A stretch of DNA of 64,000 nt from Mucilaginibacter sp. Bleaf8 (GTDB lineage: Bacteria; Bacteroidota; Bacteroidia; Sphingobacteriales; Sphingobacteriaceae), in NCBI RefSeq assembly GCF_018390515.1, contig NZ_JAHBBK010000003.1:806001-870000 (forward strand), given 5' to 3'. Below are positions 46,549 to 55,983 of this stretch, in pieces. Both the position numbers and the translations under genes were made by a program. Each line of letters opens with the position of its first letter. Position 1 is the stretch's first letter. The notes beneath the pieces were generated by a model, which made no database searches, was not told where the DNA came from, and saw only the letters and a list, made by a program, of their open reading frames with translations.

Positions 46549-46556
46549 TAATTTTG
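46549..46556 (+). promoter_or_regulatory. -7 box before the ABC exporter
   Basis: TAATTTTG matches TAnnTTTG, 18 bases before the ATG at 46575. No -33 TTTG at the usual distance. Confidence 0.45.
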
Positions 46557-46574
46557 CGGAATTTAAATTTCTGA

Positions 46575-48410
46575 ATGAAAACATATTTCAGGTTATTATC
46601 CTTTGCCAAGCCCATTGAAAAGTTTGCCATACCCTACATCATAGCCACTATCTTTTCGGTTATTTTTAATACTTTAAATTTAGCCCTGCTGGCGCCGCTG
46701 CTGCAAACCCTTTTTTCTGAAAAAAACAAGTGTGAGGCAGCTGTTGCCAAAGTGACGGAAGAACCATCTGTATGGAATTTAGGTGCATTTTTTACTTATC
46801 ATGTAGATGGTTTAGTAAATCAATATACCGCCTGGGGTGCGTTGAAAATAGTATGTGGTGTTATTGTTGTGTCAGTAATATTAGGTAACCTTTTTAGGTA
46901 TATGGCCCAGCGTACTATGGAAAATATGCGGTCGCATACCTTACTGAACCTGCGTAAAGCAGTATTTGGTAATGTGATGGATTTGCAGATGAGCTATTTT
47001 AATAATGAGCGTAAGGGTAACATCATATCCAAAGTAGCATCAGATGTACAGATAGTCCAATTTTCGGTTACCGGCACTTTGCAGGTTATTTTTAAGGAGC
47101 CACTGCAATTGATTGCCTATTTATTTACGCTTTTTGCATTGTCTACCAAGCTTACGTTGTTTTCTTTGCTGATTATACCTATATCAGCTTTTGTTATTTC
47201 ACGTATTGTGAAAAAGTTAAAACAACAGGCTGTGCTTTCCCAGGAGGTGTATGGAAATATGATCAGCTATTTGGATGAAGCTTTGTCTGGTATGAAGATT
47301 ATAAAGGCATTTAACGCTACTGATTATACCAAGCAAAAGTTCAATAACGAAAACCGGAAGTATACTTCCATAATGAAAGCCATGGCCCGCCGCCAGCAGC
47401 TGGCTTCGCCCGTATCAGAAGCATTAAGTGTAAGTATGGTGGCAGGTATTGTATTGTATGGTGGTTATCTGGTACTTACGCATCAATCAGCACTAAGCGC
47501 TGCCGCTTTTATTGGTTACATAGCGGTGTTTTCACAGCTGATGCGTCCGGCCAAAGCCATATCCGATTCCTTTACCAGTATCCATAGCGGTATTGCTGCC
47601 GGTGAGCGTGTATTGGAGCTGATCGATGAGAAGCCGCAAATTGTTAATGCACCTAATGCCGTTGCATTAACCGGTTTTAAAGACACCATTAAGTTCGAGA
47701 ATGTTTCGTTTGCGTATGGTGATAACGCGGTACTGAATAATGTTAATCTGCAAATTCCGGCTGGTAAAACGGTAGCCCTTGTTGGGCCATCCGGCGGTGG
47801 CAAATCTACCCTTATGGATTTGATACCACGGTTTATTGAACCACAAAACGGGCAAATATTGGTAGATGGGCACGATATCAGTCAGGTAACTATGGAGTCG
47901 TTACGTAACCTGATGGGTGTTGTTAACCAGGAGTCTATCCTGTTTAATGATACCATATACAACAATATAGCCTTTGCCAAACCCAATGCCACTCCCGAGC
48001 AGGTAGAAGCCGCTGCCCGCATTGCCAATGCTCACAATTTTATCATCGCTACCGAAAATGGTTACCAAACCAATGTTGGCGACCGTGGTACCAAGCTGTC
48101 TGGTGGACAAAAGCAGCGTATCAGCATAGCCCGTGCAGTTCTAAGTAATCCGCCAATTATGTTGTTAGATGAAGCAACCTCTGCGCTGGATACCGAGTCT
48201 GAAAAATTAGTGCAAGAAGCGCTGAACAATCTGATGAAAGACCGCACCTCGCTTATTATTGCCCACCGTTTAAGTACCATACAAAACGCAGATATAATTG
48301 TAGTGCTCGAAAGTGGCCGTATAGTTGAACAAGGCACCCACGCCGAACTGATGCAAAGTAAAGGCCTCTATCGTAAATTGATTGATATGCAAACTTTCCA
48401 ATCTGAATAG
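46575..48410 (+). CDS. ABC exporter, MsbA-like (fused permease and ATPase)
   Basis: 611 residues, half-transporter that works as a homodimer. Six helices span about 15-340. The ATPase domain has Walker A GPSGGGKST (about 405-413), Q loop NQES, signature LSGGQKQR (about 509-516), Walker B MLLDEATSALD (about 530-540) and H loop AHRLST. The family exports lipid A core, lipids or peptides. Its place after two glycosyltransferases fits export of a glycolipid, but MsbA itself is also possible. Ends at a strong convergent terminator. Confidence 0.93.
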   Translation: MKTYFRLLSFAKPIEKFAIPYIIATIFSVIFNTLNLALLAPLLQTLFSEKNKCEAAVAKVTEEPSVWNLGAFFTYHVDGLVNQYTAWGALKIVCGVIVVSVILGNLFRYMAQRTMENMRSHTLLNLRKAVFGNVMDLQMSYFNNERKGNIISKVASDVQIVQFSVTGTLQVIFKEPLQLIAYLFTLFALSTKLTLFSLLIIPISAFVISRIVKKLKQQAVLSQEVYGNMISYLDEALSGMKIIKAFNATDYTKQKFNNENRKYTSIMKAMARRQQLASPVSEALSVSMVAGIVLYGGYLVLTHQSALSAAAFIGYIAVFSQLMRPAKAISDSFTSIHSGIAAGERVLELIDEKPQIVNAPNAVALTGFKDTIKFENVSFAYGDNAVLNNVNLQIPAGKTVALVGPSGGGKSTLMDLIPRFIEPQNGQILVDGHDISQVTMESLRNLMGVVNQESILFNDTIYNNIAFAKPNATPEQVEAAARIANAHNFIIATENGYQTNVGDRGTKLSGGQKQRISIARAVLSNPPIMLLDEATSALDTESEKLVQEALNNLMKDRTSLIIAHRLSTIQNADIIVVLESGRIVEQGTHAELMQSKGLYRKLIDMQTFQSE

Positions 48411-48424
48411 TTTTTTGGAAGTTC

Positions 48425-48467
48425 AAAACAACGAAGCCATCTGTACTGCAGATGGCTTCGTTGTTTT
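48425..48467. terminator. Bidirectional terminator between convergent genes
   Basis: A perfect 19-bp stem (48425-48443 with 48449-48467) with a 5-base loop, AAAA and TTTT at its ends, between the ABC exporter and the barrel protein. Confidence 0.88.
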
Positions 48468-48483
48468 ATTATAACAGGTAAAA

Positions 48484-49122
48484 TTAGAATTTAAAGCCTA
48501 AACCAAACTGCCAAACCTGGTTGCGGAACTCGGGTACACCGCCGCTGCCGTCGGGATTGTTTTCGTGCAGGTCAATAGCGTAGCGGCCACGCAGCTCTAC
48601 GTTTCGGTTAAGGTCAACACTCAGGCCCAGCACGCCGGTAATAAAGTTTTTATCACCATCGTATTTGTAGCGTTCTTCGTATATGGTATTAAAGCCATCG
48701 TAATACGTGTTGCGGGTGGAGGTGAGGAAAGAGAATTGCGGACCGGCCAAAACGTTGAAGCCAGGCGTTAGTCTGAACTTTAATAATAATGGCACATCAA
48801 TAAAATTGGCGCGCTGTGCAAAATCGCCGTTAATGGTGCTGGCGCGGTACCCTTTTTGCGAGTACAGCAATTCTGCATCAATGGATAGCGGGTAGGCAAC
48901 CGGGATGTCAACAAACAAACCACCTGCAAAACCGGCTTTGGTACGGGTGCTGAAATCAGAATTGTCTGAACTGATGGTGTTGGCAATGTTAAGGTTGCCG
49001 GTTACACCTACGCGTACGTTAGAAAAATCGTCCGACCGTTGCTGCGGGCGGTACCAGCGGCGCTGTGCATTGGCAGCTACCGCTGCGCTTAATGCTATGG
49101 CTAAAAGGAATAATTTTTTCAT
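48484..49122 (-). CDS. Outer membrane beta-barrel protein (PorT-like)
   Basis: 212 residues with a signal peptide (MKKLFLLAIALSAAVAANAQ). Alternating hydrophobic strands throughout, such as VRVGVTGNLNIAN, AGFAGGLFVDIPV and LLLKFRLTPGFNVLAGPQ, and a final strand QVWQFGLGFKF ending in an aromatic residue, as needed for BAM insertion. Matches the outer-membrane barrel family (OMP_b-brl_2) common in Bacteroidota. Function unknown. Confidence 0.88.
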   Translation of the reverse strand: MKKLFLLAIALSAAVAANAQRRWYRPQQRSDDFSNVRVGVTGNLNIANTISSDNSDFSTRTKAGFAGGLFVDIPVAYPLSIDAELLYSQKGYRASTINGDFAQRANFIDVPLLLKFRLTPGFNVLAGPQFSFLTSTRNTYYDGFNTIYEERYKYDGDKNFITGVLGLSVDLNRNVELRGRYAIDLHENNPDGSGGVPEFRNQVWQFGLGFKF

Positions 49123-49262
49123 AATCGGGTATGTTTTTTATTTAACTGAATGATGTATAGATAATAACTTAGCCCGTTGGTTTATTCCTTTGTAAAAAAA
49201 ATTAAACAAATGTTTAAGTAATGGCTTTTCAATCGTGGCAGGCCATTGGCCCATCATTATAT

Positions 49263-50987
49263 ATGAAATTATTCAAAGTATCTGCATTATCTGTTCTGCT
49301 TGGCTTAATGAGTGCCGGTTTGGCAACGGCTCAGCAAACATCTTATATTCAATCGCTGCAAACACAAAACCATTGGGTTGATTCCGTATTTAACCAGCTG
49401 TCGCGCCGCGATAAAATAGCGCAGCTGTTTTTTATACGCGCGCATACCAACAAAGGCAAGGCCTATGCCGACTCGGTAGCTGAAGTGATCAAAGCCCAGC
49501 ATCCGGGCGGACTGGTGTTTTTTCAGGGTGGCCCCGTACGGCAGCTCAACCTCAGCAACCAATATCAAAAAGTGTCTCATATTCCGCTGCTTATAGCTAT
49601 GGACGGTGAGTGGGGGCTGGGAATGCGTCTTGATTCTGTGACATCCTATCCCTATCAAATGGCCCTGGGCGCTATACAGGATAACGGGTTGATTACCGAA
49701 ATGGGCCGCCAGATTGCTTATGACTTTAAGCGCATTGGTATGCACCTCAATTTTGCCCCGGTAATGGATATCAACAACAATCCCGACAATCCGGTGATCA
49801 ATTACCGCTCGTTCGGTGATAACAAATATAACGTGGCGCAAAAAGCCATTGCCTATATGCAGGGTATGCAGCAGGGCGGCTTGCTTACTACAGGCAAGCA
49901 CTTTCCGGGGCATGGCGATACCAATGTGGATTCGCACGCCGATTTACCCCAGCTCAACTTTACCCGCCAACGGCTGGATACGCTGGAGGAGTATCCGTTT
50001 AAGGCGGCTATTGCAGCGGGTATAAGCGGTATTATGGTGGCGCACATGAATATCCCGGCGCTTGATAAAACACCGCGTTTGCCATCTACCTTATCGCGGC
50101 CTATTATAACCGGCTTGTTAAAAGATTCGCTCGGCTTTAAAGGATTGATCGTATCTGATGCGATGGAGATGAAAGGTGTAACCAAATACTTTCCGCAAGG
50201 TGAGGGGGATGTGCGGGCCTTTATAGCTGGTAACGATATTCTGGAACTGTCCGAAGATTCTGAGCGGGCCATTCGTAAAATCAAAAAGGCCATCCGCAGT
50301 GGTCAGGTAAGCGAGGCCGAACTGGATGCCAAAGTGAAGAAAGTGCTGGCCGCCAAATACTGGGTAGGTTTAAACCAATACACAGCCGCCAATCCGCAAG
50401 GTACAGTAAATGACTTGAACCGCGCTGAGGGGCGCAATCTGGTGCAAAGGTTAAGCGATGCAGCCGTAACCTTACTCCAGGGCGATAGTGTAATACAGCG
50501 CATGGATTTTGAGCAGAACACCGCACTGGTAAGTATCGGTACCGAAGGGCCAACCGTTTACCAATACGAACTGGGCAAAACGTTTACCAATGCCCGTATG
50601 TTTAACGTGGGTAAAAGCGCATCATCGGCCGAAATCAGTCAGCTTATGGCCACCTTGCATGGGTACGATCAGGTAATTATTGGTATACATGATACCCGTT
50701 TGCGCCCGCAAAGCAAGCTCGATTTTACAGCCAGTGTAAAGCAACTGATCGGCAGATTGGCCAGCAATAATAAAAATACCATTATCAGCGTATTTGCTAA
50801 CCCCTATACGCTGGCCGGTTTACCCGGTATAGAAAAAGCCGGCGCTGTTTTAGAATGTTACCAAAAAGATGATAGCATGCAGCGCGCTGCTGTAAAAGTG
50901 ATTACCCGCCGGCTAACACCTATGGGTAAGCTGCCCGTACGTGTCAATGCGTTTTGGGACAACGGTACAGGTTTGGTGTTGCCATAA
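49263..50987 (+). CDS. Glycoside hydrolase family 3, beta-N-acetylhexosaminidase-like
   Basis: 574 residues from ATG 49263, which begins a signal peptide (cleavage near ATAQ, residue 24); an ATG at 49221 would add 14 residues. The catalytic domain shows the NagZ-type pattern KHFPGHGDTNVDSH (about 212-225, with the acid/base His-Asp pair) and the nucleophile Asp in IVSDAMEM (about 296-303). A GH3_C domain follows and the protein stops there. Many Bacteroidota relatives carry a further beta-lactamase-like domain; none is encoded after the stop. Likely acts on peptidoglycan or chitin-type sugars in the periplasm. Confidence 0.92.
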   Translation: MKLFKVSALSVLLGLMSAGLATAQQTSYIQSLQTQNHWVDSVFNQLSRRDKIAQLFFIRAHTNKGKAYADSVAEVIKAQHPGGLVFFQGGPVRQLNLSNQYQKVSHIPLLIAMDGEWGLGMRLDSVTSYPYQMALGAIQDNGLITEMGRQIAYDFKRIGMHLNFAPVMDINNNPDNPVINYRSFGDNKYNVAQKAIAYMQGMQQGGLLTTGKHFPGHGDTNVDSHADLPQLNFTRQRLDTLEEYPFKAAIAAGISGIMVAHMNIPALDKTPRLPSTLSRPIITGLLKDSLGFKGLIVSDAMEMKGVTKYFPQGEGDVRAFIAGNDILELSEDSERAIRKIKKAIRSGQVSEAELDAKVKKVLAAKYWVGLNQYTAANPQGTVNDLNRAEGRNLVQRLSDAAVTLLQGDSVIQRMDFEQNTALVSIGTEGPTVYQYELGKTFTNARMFNVGKSASSAEISQLMATLHGYDQVIIGIHDTRLRPQSKLDFTASVKQLIGRLASNNKNTIISVFANPYTLAGLPGIEKAGAVLECYQKDDSMQRAAVKVITRRLTPMGKLPVRVNAFWDNGTGLVLP

Positions 50988-51056
50988 AGTACTGTAAATA
51001 TGGCGATAATGAATTGCGTATAAGTACTGACAAGATCGTGTCACGAGTATAAATAC

Positions 51057-51208
51057 CTGTACCAAACTGTACCGGGTGTACCAAAGTGTACCACTTTTTA
51101 TGAACGGCGTTTGCAGCTTGCAAAGGCCGTTTTTGCTGTACCAAAGTGTACCACCTGTACCGGAGTGTACCGGTTTGTTCCACTTTGTACCACTTCAAAA
51201 GTGGAACA
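51057..51208. repeat. Array of phased TGTACC motifs with a central palindrome
   Basis: Nine TGTACC copies plus one TGTTCC lie at steps of 9-10 bases, starting at 51058, 51068, 51077, 51087 and again at 51137, 51147, 51156, 51166, 51176 (TGTTCC) and 51186. The gap between the two groups is 50 bases, so all sit on about the same face of the helix. An 18-base direct repeat occurs at 51077-51094 and 51137-51154. Between the groups lies a palindrome (AACGGC at 51103-51108 to GCCGTT at 51126-51131, core TTTGCA/TGCAAA); after them GTTCCACTTT (51177) pairs with AAAGTGGAAC (51199). The rest of 50988-51335 is plain. Confidence 0.8.
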
Positions 51209-51335
51209 CCCTGGTACATACCTATGCACGTCATTATGCCCAACCACGTTTAACAGGATAGGAGGAACTACTCCATGCTATATCCTTTAGCCGGCCGCTA
51301 TACATCCAAAATCTATATGTATCTTTACTCTTGTA

Positions 51336-54300
51336 ATGATGCAGTCTTCTTCCGAAAAGTATAATCAGAAATTTCAACAGATAGTCAGTCAGTTAAACGC
51401 CGAGCAACTGGCAGCCGTAAACAAAATTGACGGCCCGGTACTGGTGGTGGCCGGCCCCGGTACGGGTAAAACGCAGATACTGGCAGCCCGTATCGGTAAA
51501 ATTCTGCTCGAAACTGATGCCCAGCCTAATGAAATACTCTGTTTAACCTATACCGATGCAGGTGCGGTAGCCATGCGCAAGCGTTTGTTCGAGTTTATCG
51601 GTCCGGATGCATACCGTATTAACATCTATACTTTCCACGCCTTTTGTAATGATATCATCCAGGAAAACCTGGAGTATTTTGGCAAGCTCAGCCTGGAGCC
51701 ATTATCTGATCTGGAGTCGGCCATGTTGTTCCGCGAGCTGGTGGATGGCTTTTCGAATGATCACTTGCTGAAACGCTTTACCGGCGATATCTATTATGAT
51801 GTGCCCCGCCTGCGCAGCCTTTTCAGTACCATGAAACGCGAGAACTGGGAAATGGCCATGATTGAAAAAGCAGTAGCCGATTACATTGACGATTTGCCCA
51901 ACCGTGAGGAGTTCATCTACAAACGGCCTAATGCAGCCAAAGGCATTCAAAAAGGCGATGTAAAACAGAAAGATGTTGACGAGGCCAAGGCCGTAATGGA
52001 AAAGCTGCTTTGCGCCTGCCGCGAGTTTGAAAATTATGAGGCTAAAATGAAAGAGCGCAGCCGGTATGATTATGATGACATGATTATCTGGGTGCTGCGC
52101 GCCTTCCGCGAAAACGAGACCCTGCTGCGTCGCTATCAGGAGCGCCACCAGTATATTTTGGTGGATGAGTTTCAGGATACCAGCGGTTCGCAAAACGAGT
52201 TGCTTAAGTTTTTGCTGTGTTACTGGGACGAGCCCAACGTATTTGTGGTAGGCGATGATGATCAGTCGATATTCCGTTTTCAGGGTGCCAACATGAAAAA
52301 TATCCTGGATTTTGCCGGTGATTATGTAAGCTCGCTGTATACCGTTGTTCTGAAAAATAATTACCGTTCCAGCCAGGTCATATTGGATATCTCCAAGGCA
52401 CTCATCAACAACAACCGCGAGCGCTTAACCAGCCAGCTTAACCTGGATAAGAACCTGCAGTCATCACACCCGCGCTTTGATGTGAGCATTGTGGAGCCCG
52501 AAATTAATGAGTATGCAAATCCCGATCAGGAACTGGTACATATTGCCACCCAGATTGAAAACCTGATTGCAAAAGGTACCGAGCCGTCCGAAATAGCGGT
52601 TATTTACCGTAACCATAATCAGGTAGAGGAGCTGATTCATTACCTGGATGCGCAAAAAATAGCCGTTAATACCAAGCGTAAAATTGATATACTGGCTTTG
52701 CCTTTCGGCGAAAAGATCATCAACATATTCCGCTATCTTGCAATGGAGCTTGATTCTCCTTTTAGTGGAGATGAATTGCTGTTCGAGATCATGCATTATG
52801 ATTTCTTCAATATTCCGCCTATTGAAATAGCCAAGATTAGCATACTGGTTAGCAAAGCGCGCTACAGCACGGCAGCCAATGAGTCCGAAATGTCTATTCG
52901 CCGTTATGTGAGTGAAATGATACCTACCCGGCAGCCTAGCCTGTTCGAGGAACCGCAGGATGCTGCCATGCGGCACCTGGTTACCGATATAAATACCCTG
53001 CTTAAAGCGGCCGTGAGCCTGAGTATGCAGCAGTTGTTTCAGCAGGTGATCACTACGTTGGGTATACTGCGCTATGTAATGCTGCAGCCCGATAAAGGCT
53101 GGCACATGGAAGTGCTTACTACCATTTTTAACTTTGTGCGCGATGAAGCCCGTAAAAGCCCGGATGGTAAGCTAAAGGATATTATAGCCACCATTGAGCT
53201 GATGAAAAAAAACAACATCAGGCTGGAACTGAACCGCATGATCGGTACCGAAAATGGTGTGAACTTTTTGACAGCACACGGCTCAAAAGGGCTGGAGTAC
53301 GAGCATGTGTTTTTATTAGGCTGTACCAAAAAGATATGGGATACCAAGGGGCGTAATACCGGCTTTAGCTTCCCGGATACGTTGATGCAGGCTTCGGCCG
53401 ATGACAGCGCCCAGCAGGAGGAGTCGCGCCGGTTGTTTTACGTGGCGCTTACCCGGGCCAAGCAATGCCTTATTGTATCTTATGCCTCGCATGACCGTAA
53501 TGGCAAAGACCAGGAAGCCTCGCAGTTTGTAGGCGAAATACTTGCCGAAACCCATTTACAGGTAAAACATCCGCAAGTGAGCCAGAATGCCATGATGAAC
53601 TACCTGGCAACCCAATTCAGCGAAGCGGATAAACCGGTGGTAGAGCTGCTTGACAAAAATTATATCAGCCAGTTGCTGCAAAGCTATGTGCTGTCGGTTA
53701 CGCACCTGAATAGCTATCTGGACTGTCCGCTAAAGTTTTATTTCCAAAACCTGATCCGGGTACCTGCGGGTAAAAGCCCGGCCATGGCGTTTGGTTCGGC
53801 TGTACACCATGCCTTGTACAGGGCTTTTGACAAGATGGCTAAAAATGACAACCAGTTCCCGACGGCCGATGAGTTTATGAAAGAATTCCGCTGGTTTATG
53901 CTGCGCAACCGCGATTCCTTTACCAGCGATGAATTCAGGCTGCGAATGGACTATGGCGACAAAATACTTCCGGCCTTTTACCAGCAAAATGTAAACCAGT
54001 GGAATAAAATTGTCCGCGTGGAGCACCCCATCCGTAACCTCACTATTAACGGCATACCGGTAAAAGGCCATCTGGATAAAATCGAATTTAACGGCAACCA
54101 GGTTACTATAGTAGATTACAAAACCGGTAAGTTAAAGTACGCCAAAGAAAAGCTGTTGCGCCCCACCACTAACCAGCCCAACGGCGGCGACTACTGGCGG
54201 CAGGCAGTTTTTTATAAAATGCTGATTGATAACGATCGCAGCAAAAGCTGGGAGGCCACCAGCGTGGTGTTCGATTTTATTGAACCGGTTAACGAAGGCG

Positions 54301-54497
54301 AATATCATAAAGAAAAGATTGTAGTAATGCCCGAGGATGTGGAGCTGGTAACCAAGCAGCTTACCGAAACCTACCATAAAATTATTGCTCATGACTTTGC
54401 CACCGGCTGCGGTAAAAAAGGCTGTGAATGGTGCCACTTTGTACGCAGCAACTTCAAGCAGCCTGGTAATATTCTCGAGCTTAATGAGGAAGTATAG
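51336..54497 (+). CDS. UvrD/Rep-type helicase fused to an iron-sulfur PD-(D/E)XK nuclease
   Basis: 1053 residues. Superfamily 1 helicase motifs: Q motif LNAEQLAAV, Walker A GPGTGKT (about 40-46), motif II VDEFQD, motif III GDDDQSIFRFQGA, motif IV NNYRSS, motif V TAHGSKGLEYEHVFL and motif VI RRLFYVALTRAK. The C-terminal nuclease has the Asp and DxK of the PD-(D/E)XK fold (GHLDKIEF, IVDYKTGK; near 910-930) and four cysteines, one in YLDCPLKFYF (near 797) and three in CGKKGCEWC (near 1028), as in AddB/Cas4 iron-sulfur nucleases. Probably takes part in recombination repair or DNA-end processing. Confidence 0.92.
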   Translation: MMQSSSEKYNQKFQQIVSQLNAEQLAAVNKIDGPVLVVAGPGTGKTQILAARIGKILLETDAQPNEILCLTYTDAGAVAMRKRLFEFIGPDAYRINIYTFHAFCNDIIQENLEYFGKLSLEPLSDLESAMLFRELVDGFSNDHLLKRFTGDIYYDVPRLRSLFSTMKRENWEMAMIEKAVADYIDDLPNREEFIYKRPNAAKGIQKGDVKQKDVDEAKAVMEKLLCACREFENYEAKMKERSRYDYDDMIIWVLRAFRENETLLRRYQERHQYILVDEFQDTSGSQNELLKFLLCYWDEPNVFVVGDDDQSIFRFQGANMKNILDFAGDYVSSLYTVVLKNNYRSSQVILDISKALINNNRERLTSQLNLDKNLQSSHPRFDVSIVEPEINEYANPDQELVHIATQIENLIAKGTEPSEIAVIYRNHNQVEELIHYLDAQKIAVNTKRKIDILALPFGEKIINIFRYLAMELDSPFSGDELLFEIMHYDFFNIPPIEIAKISILVSKARYSTAANESEMSIRRYVSEMIPTRQPSLFEEPQDAAMRHLVTDINTLLKAAVSLSMQQLFQQVITTLGILRYVMLQPDKGWHMEVLTTIFNFVRDEARKSPDGKLKDIIATIELMKKNNIRLELNRMIGTENGVNFLTAHGSKGLEYEHVFLLGCTKKIWDTKGRNTGFSFPDTLMQASADDSAQQEESRRLFYVALTRAKQCLIVSYASHDRNGKDQEASQFVGEILAETHLQVKHPQVSQNAMMNYLATQFSEADKPVVELLDKNYISQLLQSYVLSVTHLNSYLDCPLKFYFQNLIRVPAGKSPAMAFGSAVHHALYRAFDKMAKNDNQFPTADEFMKEFRWFMLRNRDSFTSDEFRLRMDYGDKILPAFYQQNVNQWNKIVRVEHPIRNLTINGIPVKGHLDKIEFNGNQVTIVDYKTGKLKYAKEKLLRPTTNQPNGGDYWRQAVFYKMLIDNDRSKSWEATSVVFDFIEPVNEGEYHKEKIVVMPEDVELVTKQLTETYHKIIAHDFATGCGKKGCEWCHFVRSNFKQPGNILELNEEV

Positions 54498-54536
54498 TAA
54501 GGTAGTGAAGGCCTCTTTGACCCGTAAAAATTAGTA

Positions 54537-55334
54537 ATGAAAAACAGATTTTTATCCTGCTTATATATTTTCTTAGCCTTAGCTGCACTGGTATCATGTA
54601 AGTCCCGAACGCATGATGTTTGGGTAGAAGGATGGGATAGCAACCCGGTACCCGAAACAAGGGAGGACGTGGCGCAATACGCCTCGGGCAAAAACCTGCA
54701 GGTATACCTGCGGCATGACAGCGTTCTGGTAAAAGGTAAACCCGACAGCACCCAACAGCCTCTGCCTTTTGCTATAAATGCAGCTAACGATGATGATGCC
54801 TGGCAGTTTGGTGGCGACCGATTAGTAGCAGCTGTAAGCGATGGCTATTTAGTTGGTTTTAATAAAGGAGAATGGGGCGGCCATTTATACTGGTTTTCCA
54901 AAGATGGCAGCCAGCATTATGAAATATCCGACCACCAGGTAGTGCAGTTCCTACAAAAGGGTAACGAAGTTTATGCTATTGAAGGTTTGTCGCATATGTC
55001 CACCTCAGAAGGTAGCGTGATCAGGCTTACCCAAAACAAAGGTAAATGGGTGGCTCAGGCATATGCCAAACTGCCGTATGCCCCGGTTGCTGCGGTTTTA
55101 GATCGCACCCAAAACTTTCTTATCATTACCTCAAGCAGTTTGGTTCAGGTAAATCAGCAAGCCAAAGTGCGTACATTGGTTGTCAATACGCTGCTCCGTT
55201 ATATGCCATCGGCCAACTCTCTTGTTTTAAAAGGAGACGACGCCTATGTGGGTATGCGTAAAGGTGTGTTTAAGTATAACCTGCAAACAGGTGAACAGGC
55301 ATGGCTGTTGAATAATAAGCTACATTTAGAATAA
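54537..55334 (+). CDS. Hypothetical lipoprotein
   Basis: 265 residues. Lipoprotein signal with lipobox LVSC (Cys22). The body is rich in short beta strands with repeating patterns (LVAAVSDGYLVGFNKG, NEVYAIEGLSHM, DDAYVGMRKGVFKYN), which suggests a small propeller, but I recognise no family. Starts 39 bases after the helicase-nuclease, on the same strand, without a visible terminator between. Confidence 0.75.
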   Translation: MKNRFLSCLYIFLALAALVSCKSRTHDVWVEGWDSNPVPETREDVAQYASGKNLQVYLRHDSVLVKGKPDSTQQPLPFAINAANDDDAWQFGGDRLVAAVSDGYLVGFNKGEWGGHLYWFSKDGSQHYEISDHQVVQFLQKGNEVYAIEGLSHMSTSEGSVIRLTQNKGKWVAQAYAKLPYAPVAAVLDRTQNFLIITSSSLVQVNQQAKVRTLVVNTLLRYMPSANSLVLKGDDAYVGMRKGVFKYNLQTGEQAWLLNNKLHLE

Positions 55335-55345
55335 AAACTGTAAAC

Positions 55346-55378
55346 GCCGAAGAATAAATATATTACTAATCCTTCGGC
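55346..55378. terminator. Weak hairpin between convergent lipoprotein genes
   Basis: A 7-bp GC-rich stem (GCCGAAG 55346-55352, CTTCGGC 55372-55378) with a 19-base loop and no long T run. It may end transcripts from either side. Confidence 0.35.
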
Positions 55379-55398
55379 TTATACAGGGCTTTTATATT

Positions 55399-55785
55399 CT
55401 AATCATTCATCTTCAAATAACGTGAAGAACATCCTTCAACGCATCTGATAGGGCCGGCAGGGCTTAAATACAGGCTCTTACCCTCGATAGAGTAACGGTA
55501 GTATTGAATTGCATCTTTGTCATCAAAAAAGCTAAGCGTAACGCTGTCCTTAATCGCATACTTTACATATTTTGAATAAGCATCGCCGCTAAGTTTTCCA
55601 TCATCTTCAAAAACTATCTGTGCTTTTTTTGCTGCAGGGTACCAGGAGCCAGGCCCGCCAGTGCTCTGGTAAGATTCGGTTAATTCCCAGCGGCCTTGCA
55701 GTTTTTCTGCATCAGCCGAATCCTTTTTGCAGGCCACAGCTAAAATGCAAATGCTCAGGAGTAAAAGTTTTGCTATCAAGTTCAT
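55399..55785 (-). CDS. Small lipocalin-like lipoprotein
   Basis: 128 residues from ATG 55785, which begins a lipoprotein signal with lipobox AVAC (Cys19); an in-frame ATG at 55818 would put 11 residues before the signal. The mature part opens with LQGRWELTES, the start of lipocalin-like domains, and contains two cysteines near the end (CVEGC), possibly a disulfide. No function can be assigned. Confidence 0.75.
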   Translation of the reverse strand: MNLIAKLLLLSICILAVACKKDSADAEKLQGRWELTESYQSTGGPGSWYPAAKKAQIVFEDDGKLSGDAYSKYVKYAIKDSVTLSFFDDKDAIQYYRYSIEGKSLYLSPAGPIRCVEGCSSRYLKMND

Positions 55786-55968
55786 ATGGTTAGGTTTTAT
55801 CATAAATACGCATTGCAAACGTACTATGTAACAGTAGGTTCAATTTTATTCCATTCAAATTTATCTGTTTTAATGGGATATAGCTAACTTTAAAATAAGG
55901 TGCTTATCTGAGGTAATGGCTATTTGTTAAATTTTGTTAAAAGCAGGTAAGTGCGCTGTGTTTTGGCT

Positions 55969-55976
55969 TATTTTTG
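55969..55976 (+). promoter_or_regulatory. -7 box directly before a histidine kinase gene
   Basis: TATTTTTG matches TAnnTTTG and ends 7 bases before the ATG at 55984. No -33 TTTG at the usual distance. Confidence 0.45.
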
Positions 55977-55983
55977 TTGATAG

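Noticed and set aside
49305..49937. 210-residue minus-strand open frame inside the GH3 gene
   Set aside because: Lies across the conserved GH3 catalytic sequence on the plus strand; no signals of its own.
51057..51208. Repeat array as a possible CRISPR locus
   Set aside because: Repeat units are 6 bases at 9-10 base steps, with no spacers of CRISPR size and no cas genes nearby.
50944..51261. Open frames on both strands across the TGTACC array (plus 51076-51261, minus 50944-51243)
   Set aside because: They are open only because the repeat lacks stops; the predicted residues follow the repeat and no family or start signal is present.
52464..53105. 213-residue minus-strand open frame inside the helicase gene
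   Set aside because: Shadow of the helicase reading frame with no independent evidence.
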